Assembly: GCA_030045295.1 (NCBI GenBank)
Contig: JASIGD010000214.1
Coordinates: forward strand, 1 to 5,542
Length of the DNA: 5,542 nucleotides
Direction: 5' to 3'
DNA from: Streptosporangiaceae bacterium
Lineage (GTDB): Bacteria > Actinomycetota > Actinomycetes > Streptosporangiales > Streptosporangiaceae
Shown here: piece after piece, positions 1 through 5,256 of the stretch
Layout: each line of letters opens with the position of its first letter
Numbering within the stretch: position 1 is the first letter of the stretch
The notes under the pieces: generated by a model
The model's input: the letters and a program-made list of their open reading frames with translations, nothing else
Databases searched by the model: none
Told to the model about the DNA's origin: nothing
Made by a program: the position numbers and the translations under genes

Positions 1-1
1 G

Positions 2-2836
2 TCAGGCGCCATCTCGCGCCGCACTTCAGTGTATGGCGCGGGAATACTGCCATTGCTTTCACATGCCCTTGACCAGGCCTGGCGAAGCCGCGCCGGGCAT
101 GCTCTGACCGTCGCCGACTATGAGCGGACCGGCGGCATCGAAGGCGCCGTCGCGGCCAGCGCGCAACACGCCTATGACAGTCTCACGCCCGCTCAGCAGG
201 CTGCGGCCCGGCAAATTTTCATCCGGCTGACGGCCACCACGGCCGACAGCGTGGATACCGCCGAACGGGCCAGCCGAGCGGAACTAGCCGAAGGCAAGGA
301 CGCGGCACGAACGCGCGACGTGGAGGCGGTCCTGGAGGCCTTTGCCTCCGAACGGCTTCTTACCCTCGCCGCCGGGACCGTGGAGATCAGTCACGAAGTG
401 CTGCTGACCTCCTGGCCTCTGCTGCGCGATGAATGGCTCGCCAGGACCCACGCCGACCGGATCGTCCGGACCAGGCTGCACAACGCCGCGGCCGAGTGGG
501 AAGGCCATTCCCGCGATCCGTCCTACCTCTATGGCGGCAGCCTGCTCGAGGACGCGGCCGCGACGGCCGCCAAGGCCAGCGCCGATCCCGTCCGCTACCC
601 ACCCCTCAGCCTGGCCGAACGTGACTTCATCAGCGCCAGCGAGCGCGCCCGCCACCGCCGGGTGCGTCGGCGCCGGGGCATTATCGCGTTCCTGGTGGTT
701 CTTGTCGTCGGATTCGCATCGGCTGCGTTCCTGGCCATCCGCAACAGTCAAGAGACCGCCAGTGAACGTGACGCGGCAGTCTCTGGTCAGTTGGCCGCCC
801 AGAGCGAAGAACTGGGCGACACCAATCCCGTCCTGTCCAAGCTGCTAAGTGTGGCCTCGTGGCGCCTTGACCCGTCTGACCCAGCGGCAAGCTACGCGAT
901 GCTGGCCGCCGCTGCACTGCCTGGAGTCAACGTGCTTCCGGCTGGTTCCATGGTTTACACGGTGGCGTTCAGCCCCACCGGGAAGGTGGTTGCCTGCGGT
1001 ACCGAGAACGGCATGATCTGGCTGTGGAATGCGGCCACCGGCCAGCCGGACGGGAAGCCGTTCACCGGTAACGAGGGAGAAGTCAATTCGCTCGCGTTCA
1101 GCCCGGACGGCCAGATCCTCGCGACGGGCGGTTCGGATCAGGTCATCCAGTTGTGGGACGTGGCCACCCGGAAGCCGATCGGGAAGGTATTGCACGCCAA
1201 CGCCGGGGAGGTCAACTCGGTGGCCTTCAGCCCGGACGGCAAGCTCCTGGCCAGCGGCAGCGACAACCAGGCCGTCCAGGTGTGGAACGTGGCCACCGGA
1301 CAGCTCGCCGAAAGCGCGCACCTGGCCAATGCCGGCCAGGTCAACTCGGTGGCGTTCAGCTCCAACGGCCAGGTCCTGGCCGCCGGCGACAGCAGCGGAA
1401 CGATCTGGCTCTGGGACATCGGGGCCGGCCGGCCGATCGGCCATCCCCTCACCAGCCATCTTGGCGGGGTCAGTTCGGTCGCGTTCAGCCCCGGAAGCAT
1501 GACGCTGGCCAGCGGCAGCAAGAACGGCGCTGTGCAGCTGTGGAACGCCGCCAATGGCCAGCTGGTCAGGACGCTGCTGAGCGGTGACGCCAAGCCGGTC
1601 AACACGGTGGCGTTCAGCCCCGACGGCCAGGTCCTGGTCAGCGGGAGTAACGACGAGACGGTCCGGCTGTGGAACCCGGCCACCGGCGAGCAGATCGGCC
1701 CTTCGCTGACCGGCCACACCGGCTGGGTCAACTCTGTGGCGTTCAGCCCGGACGGCCGGATCGTGGCTAGCGGCAGCAATGACGGCACTCTCCGGCTATG
1801 GAACGTGCCCGTCGGCCAGACGATGGGCACGCCCGCCGCCGGCAATGCCGGATCGGTCAACTCTGTGGCGCTCAGCCCAAACGGCAAGATCCTGGCAGGC
1901 GGCACCGCCAAAGGGGGCGTGCGGCTGTGGAACACAGCCACCGGCCAGCAAATCGGTGACCTGCTCGATGGCGGTACGGCCGCCATCGATTCGGTCGCCT
2001 GCAGTCCGGACGGGAAGACTCTGGCCAGCGCGACTAGTAACGGGACGATTCAGCTGTGGGACGTGCTTACCCAGCGGCCCATCGGCGCGCCGATCACCGT
2101 CGGCGGCGGCGCAATCGATTCCGTGGCGTTCAGCCATGATGGCAAGATCCTGGCCAGCGGGAGTGCTAACGGGACGGTCCGGCTCTGGGACGTGGCCACC
2201 CGGCAGCTCACAGGCGAGCCGTTCGTCGGCCATGGCGGGCCGGTCAACTCGGTGGCGTTCAGCCCGGACGGCAAAGTCCTGGCCAGCGGCAGTGCGAGCG
2301 GGATGGTCCGGCTATGGAACGTTAGCACCCGGCAGCCGCAGGGAAAGCCCTTCATGGGCGGCACCTACGCGGTCACTTCACTGGCGTTCAGCCCGAACGG
2401 CCAAGAACTGGCCAGCGCCGGCGTGGATTACACGATCAGGCTATGGGACGTAGCAACCGAAAATCAGATCACCAACCCGATGAGTGGCGGTACTGAGGCG
2501 ATCGATTCGGTGGCGTTCAGCCCCGACGGCGCGATCCTGGCCAGCGGCGGCGCCGACGGCACGGTCCGGCTTTGGGACGTCAGCACCGACCAGGAAATCG
2601 GCAACCCGTTCACCGGCGACGGCGGAGCCGTCAACTCGGTGGCGTTCAGTGCCAATAGCAGTGTCCTGGCCAGCGCCAATGCCGACGGAACAGCGCAGCT
2701 GTGGAACTTCGCCTACCTGCAGAACATCGTCCCGTACCTATGCGGTTCCACAGGTCAATCGTTGAGCCGCGCCGAATGGGGTGACTACGTCGGATCCAGC
2801 CTCGGCTACCAGAACGTCTGCCCACTGAACGCCTAA
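2..2836 (+). CDS. Membrane-anchored nSTAND1-type NTPase with 14 WD40 repeats (5'-truncated by the window)
   Basis: Likely a signalling or conflict-type STAND NTPase that senses ligands or protein partners with WD40 propellers. The frame has no stop from position 2, and the residues before the GTG at 29 continue the family sequence, so 29 is not the true start; numbering below counts from that GTG. Residues 2-205 match the C-terminal half of nSTAND1 modules: YGAGILPLLSHAL near the start and a winged-helix-like VEISHEVLL..WPLLRDEWL at 118-137. An Arg-rich stretch (208-216) precedes one hydrophobic segment (218-237), which by the positive-inside rule puts the NTPase in the cytoplasm and the repeats outside. 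A helical linker (about 240-300) leads to fourteen 43-residue WD40 repeats (305-906) and a tail with Cys905 and Cys931. Walker motifs and any N-terminal effector (HTH, protease and others occur in relatives) are outside the window. TAA stop at 2834-2836. Family assignment is secure; function and ligand are inference. Confidence 0.93.
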   Translation, partial: SGAISRRTSVYGAGILPLLSHALDQAWRSRAGHALTVADYERTGGIEGAVAASAQHAYDSLTPAQQAAARQIFIRLTATTADSVDTAERASRAELAEGKDAARTRDVEAVLEAFASERLLTLAAGTVEISHEVLLTSWPLLRDEWLARTHADRIVRTRLHNAAAEWEGHSRDPSYLYGGSLLEDAAATAAKASADPVRYPPLSLAERDFISASERARHRRVRRRRGIIAFLVVLVVGFASAAFLAIRNSQETASERDAAVSGQLAAQSEELGDTNPVLSKLLSVASWRLDPSDPAASYAMLAAAALPGVNVLPAGSMVYTVAFSPTGKVVACGTENGMIWLWNAATGQPDGKPFTGNEGEVNSLAFSPDGQILATGGSDQVIQLWDVATRKPIGKVLHANAGEVNSVAFSPDGKLLASGSDNQAVQVWNVATGQLAESAHLANAGQVNSVAFSSNGQVLAAGDSSGTIWLWDIGAGRPIGHPLTSHLGGVSSVAFSPGSMTLASGSKNGAVQLWNAANGQLVRTLLSGDAKPVNTVAFSPDGQVLVSGSNDETVRLWNPATGEQIGPSLTGHTGWVNSVAFSPDGRIVASGSNDGTLRLWNVPVGQTMGTPAAGNAGSVNSVALSPNGKILAGGTAKGGVRLWNTATGQQIGDLLDGGTAAIDSVACSPDGKTLASATSNGTIQLWDVLTQRPIGAPITVGGGAIDSVAFSHDGKILASGSANGTVRLWDVATRQLTGEPFVGHGGPVNSVAFSPDGKVLASGSASGMVRLWNVSTRQPQGKPFMGGTYAVTSLAFSPNGQELASAGVDYTIRLWDVATENQITNPMSGGTEAIDSVAFSPDGAILASGGADGTVRLWDVSTDQEIGNPFTGDGGAVNSVAFSANSSVLASANADGTAQLWNFAYLQNIVPYLCGSTGQSLSRAEWGDYVGSSLGYQNVCPLNA
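941..2746 (+). repeat. Fourteen tandem 129-bp units encoding 43-residue WD40 repeats
   Basis: The repeats fill 1806 bp without a gap; every unit is exactly 43 codons. Each follows the pattern V-[ND]-S-V-A-F-S-P-[DN]-G-x(3)-A-[SG]-G, then [LV]-W-[DN] at repeat positions 28-30. The Trp is kept in all fourteen; it is followed by Asp in units 2, 4, 9, 10, 12 and 13 and by Asn in the others. At DNA level the core GTGGCGTTCAGC recurs unchanged in units 1, 4, 6, 7, 10, 11 and 13, and differs by one base in several others. Fourteen blades fit two seven-bladed propellers (1-7 and 8-14 is the simplest split, an inference). Only units 5, 7 and 11 begin with the His of the classical GH position; the others have Asn, Asp, Gly or Ala. 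Confidence 0.95.
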
Positions 2837-2881
2837 CGATAGGTAAGGGTGAAGACACTAATTGGTGCTGTTATCGATCCA

Positions 2882-2918
2882 GGCTCGGCGGCAGTCAGTG
2901 TGCATGATCCGCCAGGCC
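2882..2918 (+). terminator. Candidate intrinsic terminator hairpin of the STAND/WD40 gene
   Basis: The arms GGCTCGGCGG (2882-2891) and CCGCCAGGCC (2909-2918) pair with one C/A mismatch and one G-U pair around a 17-base loop. The hairpin lies 45 bases after the stop codon. There is no T-run behind it, but actinomycete terminators often lack one. The right arm overlaps the first copy of a short direct repeat. Structure seen by eye; no folding energy was computed. Confidence 0.4.
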
Positions 2919-2963
2919 ATCCGTCTGCAGGATCCGCCATAGCCACACGCAGCTAATCCGCCG
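2901..2963. repeat. Short direct repeats with a 25-base period
   Basis: TGCATGATCCGCCA (2901-2914) recurs as TGCAGGATCCGCCA (2926-2939), 13 of 14 bases identical and 25 bases apart. A weaker third copy with TAATCCGCC follows at 2954-2962. The spacing is a little over two helical turns, which could suit a repeated protein-binding site, but the copies are few and short and no function is known. Confidence 0.35.
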
Positions 2964-3065
2964 GACGCGGCAGAACGTAGCCGCCACACCGGTTCGACCG
3001 GCCGGACACCGGACAACCAAGGCAGAGGCGAACAGAAACCAGGGAACTCACCATCAAGGAGACGC

Positions 3066-3167
3066 ATGCGATTCGGCGGCCGGAGCCCTCGGCCCTCTGC
3101 ACTTCTGCGCAACCGCCTGAATAATCGTCATTGTAGCCGGGCACTTCGCCAGAATGCGATGCGATAA
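3066..3167 (+). CDS. Possible 33-residue arginine-rich small ORF
   Basis: An ATG at 3066 follows a perfect AAGGAG (3056-3061) by four bases, the best plus-strand ribosome-binding site I found in this intergenic stretch. It opens 33 codons ending in TAA at 3165-3167. The product starts MRFGGRSPRPS and has nine Arg residues, one Cys and no hydrophobic stretch. The stop codon lies inside the left inverted repeat of the AT-rich island, so a leader-peptide role could be imagined, but no gene is seen just downstream on this strand. I recognise no family. An ORF of this size with a ribosome-binding site can arise by chance. Confidence 0.2.
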   Translation: MRFGGRSPRPSALLRNRLNNRHCSRALRQNAMR

Positions 3168-3235
3168 GCGCATTAGAACCTATTGCCAATATAAAAGGCT
3201 TTATGCAATACGTGCTCACATCGGCACGAGTGAGC
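3153..3235. promoter_or_regulatory. AT-rich island with three consecutive inverted repeats
   Basis: Three perfect dyads sit within 83 bases. First, AATGCG (3153-3158) and CGCATT (3169-3174) with a 10-base spacer. Second, TATTGC (3181-3186) and GCAATA (3205-3210), with inner ATAAA/TTTAT arms (3191-3195, 3200-3204). Third, GCTCAC (3214-3219) and GTGAGC (3230-3235), again with a 10-base spacer. The first and third share the geometry 6-10-6, as operator half-sites often do. The third competes with an alternative stem CGTGC/GCACG (3211-3215, 3224-3228). The island could hold operators, structured RNA or a promoter; I find no convincing -35/-10 pair. Confidence 0.4.
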
Positions 3236-3346
3236 GTCAGCCGCGCTGATCGTCCCGGTCTCAGCAATGCGAGCGTGCGCACCTGCTCTGGCGAGGTGTA
3301 CTACTCTTGCTGAACAGGTCTGGCGGAGTCCTGCGCGGTCATTCCT

Positions 3347-3574
3347 TCATCGCCGGTCTGCGGGTTTATGGTTGTCGCCCTGCTCCTCCTGGCGGAGCAG
3401 CCCGGATATCTCCAGGCACAGCCTGGCCGCCACAGGCCCGCCGCAGGCCAGGACCAGGGGTCCGGCCAGCACTGCCGGGTGCATGCGGACTGTAATGACA
3501 AAGCGCTCATCCGGCAGCAGATACCGGTCCACTGACGTCGGCAGCCCGCTCTGTGCTGGGCTTACCTGCCTCAT
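3347..3574 (-). pseudogene. N-terminal fragment of a bacterial PH-like (bPH) membrane protein
   Basis: The 75-codon minus-strand ORF has at residues 17-36 the stretch RYLLPDERFVI..VRMHPAVL, which I recognise as the conserved start of actinobacterial membrane proteins with a C-terminal bacterial PH domain. A weak hydrophobic segment follows (about 34-54) and then the sequence turns charged and stops. Relatives run to roughly 150-200 residues with further membrane helices and a VTDQR-type PH motif. None of this is found in the other frames or further downstream, so the gene looks truncated. The ATG at 3574 has a purine-rich GGGAGGG only two bases upstream; an in-frame TAG lies a short way further upstream. 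It starts 199 bases past the peptidase stop, on the same strand. It could also be a functional short protein. The family match is from memory, without alignment. Confidence 0.5.
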
Positions 3575-3742
3575 ATCCCTCCCGCAGGCTCGTACGCGAT
3601 ACTCCGTTTCCCCATCGTGACCCTACGCCGACGGCGGCCTGCCCAGCTCCAGAACCCGCGGACACGCCCACCCGCGGATTGCCGGACTCGTGGCGGCGTG
3701 AGCGGATCAGTGCTATGAAGCGACTCATAGGGCCATGAGAGT

Positions 3743-3773
3743 AACGCCGTGCCCTCGCTGCCGCGTCGGCGTT
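3743..3773 (-). terminator. Candidate terminator hairpin directly after the glutamic peptidase gene
   Basis: A perfect 7-bp inverted repeat, AACGCCG (3743-3749) and CGGCGTT (3767-3773), begins at the base next to the peptidase stop codon. Its 17-base loop can form a small inner CGC/GCG stem. No T-run follows on the minus strand, whereas on the plus strand the right arm runs into TTTT, so the hairpin may work better for plus-strand transcripts or in both directions. Seen by eye only. Confidence 0.4.
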
Positions 3774-4733
3774 TTACGGCTGGCTGGTGCCGTAATAGCA
3801 CTCCAGCACGGTGGCGCTCACGTCGAGCGCCGTCGAGACGGTCGCTGAACCGTCCACCATATTGACCAGTCCGGCGCCACTGAGGTTGGCCTCGAAACCC
3901 GAACCGCCGGCCAGGCAGTCGGAGAAGAATATCGATCCGTAGTTTGCGAGCGTGGACAGGCCACCACCCGTGAAGCCTTCCCGTTCCACGATCCACTCGG
4001 CGGTGTTGCCTACCAAGGTGAGATTCGCCGCCGGCGGGTTGATCGGCTGCGACATGTATTCGCTCCTGGTCACGTTGGCGATGGCGGCAAGGCCGCCGGT
4101 GTTGCCGTCGCTGCAGACCGCTACCTCGATGGTGTCGCCAGGGGTGACGGTGAAACCCTTCAGTATCGCGTAGCCGTTGTCGAGGGTGCTGTTCCACCAC
4201 TCGAACCAGAAATAGGCCGTCACGGAGATGACGCCGCTGGCCACGTTGACGTTCGTCCCGGTGCCGGCCTGCAGCAGGTTACCGGCTCCGGCGCCGATGT
4301 CCCCCGCGATGCCGACCCAGTGCAGCGCGTTGTAGAGGCCGTCGTTGTAACCGTGGCCGTTCCAGGCCGACGGGGGCGGGTAGGCGTCCGGCACTATCCA
4401 CGTGCTCAAGACGCTGGCGAACCCCTGACCGGCAGGCGGTGTCGCGACCGCTCCGGACCAGTGCGAGTTGGTGCCGTTCCCCGTCGGCAACGTGGCCGGG
4501 AGCGGACGGGCAGGCTGCAGCTCATACTGAGGTGCCACGCGGCGCCAGGGCCGGTGGAGGTTTCGTTCCCATTTGGCCCACATGCGGGGCTGGGTCTGGC
4601 GGTCCGGCTCGGCCGGAAAGCCGTAGCGAAGCCGGTCGCGGCTGGATGCGGCGGCGAAGTCGAACCCCGGCGGGGGGAGCTCGTAGTCCGGCAGTGATTT
4701 CTGCGCTATGTCGGCATTCCATTGATCTGTCAT
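3774..4733 (-). CDS. Glutamic endopeptidase, family G1 (eqolisin / Peptidase_A4-like)
   Basis: Predicted acid-acting endopeptidase of the glutamic type, which uses a Gln/Glu dyad to activate water. The family's features appear in order in this 319-residue protein: HWSGAVATPP (91-100), TWIVPD (111-116), HWVGI.GD (138-145), LLQAGTG with the predicted catalytic Gln155, YFWFEWW (174-180), VTPGDTIEVAVC (196-207), NTAEWIVER with the predicted catalytic Glu246, and LANYGSIFF (262-270). The Q-E spacing of 91 is close to that of fungal scytalidoglutamic peptidase (about 83). Residues 1-85 are a charged, Pro/Trp/Arg-rich extension that may act as a propeptide. There is no signal peptide, and an in-frame TGA two codons before the ATG rules out a longer start. 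A good ribosome-binding site supports 4733. Cysteines are at 207, 273 and 311. It stands alone on the minus strand, convergent with the STAND/WD40 gene. Family is confident; substrate and location are unknown. Confidence 0.93.
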   Translation of the reverse strand: MTDQWNADIAQKSLPDYELPPPGFDFAAASSRDRLRYGFPAEPDRQTQPRMWAKWERNLHRPWRRVAPQYELQPARPLPATLPTGNGTNSHWSGAVATPPAGQGFASVLSTWIVPDAYPPPSAWNGHGYNDGLYNALHWVGIAGDIGAGAGNLLQAGTGTNVNVASGVISVTAYFWFEWWNSTLDNGYAILKGFTVTPGDTIEVAVCSDGNTGGLAAIANVTRSEYMSQPINPPAANLTLVGNTAEWIVEREGFTGGGLSTLANYGSIFFSDCLAGGSGFEANLSGAGLVNMVDGSATVSTALDVSATVLECYYGTSQP

Positions 4734-4741
4734 CGGTCAAT

Positions 4742-4749
4742 TCCCTTCT
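4742..4749 (-). promoter_or_regulatory. Ribosome-binding site of the glutamic peptidase gene
   Basis: Read on the minus strand, AGAAGGGA lies eight bases before the ATG at 4733. With the in-frame TGA at 4739-4737 it fixes the start: no upstream start exists in this frame, so the lack of a signal peptide is not an annotation artefact. Confidence 0.65.
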
Positions 4750-5256
4750 GCTCCGAAGACGGCGGCGCGCAACCACGCCAGAGGGCGAAGGCGAGCCTGA
4801 TGTTCAGGCGCAGTCCACCCGGCACGCGACCGCTGCCCGGGCAGCTCAACCGGACGGGCTCCCCAGCCTGGCGCTTAGCGCTCTCAGATACGCAGAGGGA
4901 GCTTCCGTCCACCTGATACGCGGCAGCCGCGCCGAAATCCGCGCCCGTGATCCCCAAGCCAGCCTGGAAAGCTGCGCGCGGGCGGCCCCGGGTGCCCAGG
5001 GTCGGCCAGCCATAGTCCGGCGCTTACCGATGCCGGGTCCGCCGGCAGTCACACGAACTCAGGCGCCGAAGTCCGGTCCCGCGCACGTCACCGATGGCTA
5101 GCGCACCGGACGGCGCGATGTCCTCGTGGCCGACGGCCTTGCTGACGCAGATGCCCTGCCCGCTGGATGCAGAACTGCCTAACTCCTGAATAGCAGGATC
5201 ACTCGTGCCCTTCGCCGCATGTGAGTGCACTGACTGGCCGTGATAGACAGGCTGGC
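4750..5256. other. Intergenic region between the divergent peptidase and SRPBCC genes
   Basis: About 500 bases with no protein I recognise on either strand. A minus-strand frame is open from 5023 down to a TGA at 4732-4730 that overlaps the peptidase ATG (ATGA), but its only early start is a TTG at 4957. Two dyads are visible: GCGCTTAGCGC (4871-4881), and GTCCGGT/ACCGGAC (5071-5077, 5105-5111; 27-base spacer). Promoters for both flanking genes should lie here, but I see no clear -35/-10 pair. Confidence 0.5.

Larger units (their letters stand above)
2837..3346. other. Gene-poor intergenic stretch after the STAND/WD40 gene
   Basis: No ORF with recognisable protein sequence is seen on either strand. 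The stretch holds a GC-rich hairpin (2882-2918), short direct repeats (2901-2963), a CCGG-rich patch (about 2989-3012), one tiny ORF behind a good ribosome-binding site (3066-3167), and an AT-rich island with three inverted repeats (3153-3235). No tRNA, IS end or CRISPR-like array was found. The AT-rich island stands out clearly from the GC-rich surroundings. Confidence 0.6.

Noticed and set aside
845..1986. Long minus-strand open frames opposite the WD40 repeats, with repeated peptide patterns
   Set aside because: They only mirror the 129-bp periodicity of the real plus-strand gene; their peptides match no family and the plus-strand reading is unambiguous.
1779..2453. Alternative-frame plus-strand ORF inside the WD40 gene, rich in Ser, Arg and Trp
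   Set aside because: A shadow of the WD40 repeats in another frame: composition is artefactual and there is no ribosome-binding site or family match.
2988..3001. GGTTCGACC resembling a tRNA T-arm
   Set aside because: The stem is only CCGG/CCGG around a 5-base loop, and no acceptor, D or anticodon arm fits around it; it is part of a CCGG-rich patch.
3170..3240. Possible sigma-70-like promoter in the AT-rich island (for example TTGCAT and TAGGTT on the minus strand)
   Set aside because: Spacing is about 20 bases, the hexamers are poor, and no intact gene follows within reach, so I do not call it.
3267..3620. Plus-strand 117-codon ORF starting MRACAPAL
   Set aside because: It runs antisense to the bPH-like fragment, has low-complexity Arg/Ser/Pro composition, no good ribosome-binding site and no recognisable motif.
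3571..4200. Minus-strand 209-codon ORF overlapping the peptidase gene
   Set aside because: Most of it is the +1-type shadow of the glutamic peptidase; it is rich in Arg, His and Gly and has no domain signature.
4439..5101. Plus-strand 220-codon ORF across the peptidase 5' end and the intergenic region
   Set aside because: Antisense to the peptidase N-terminus, with low-complexity Arg/Ala/Pro content; GC-rich DNA gives long chance frames of this kind.
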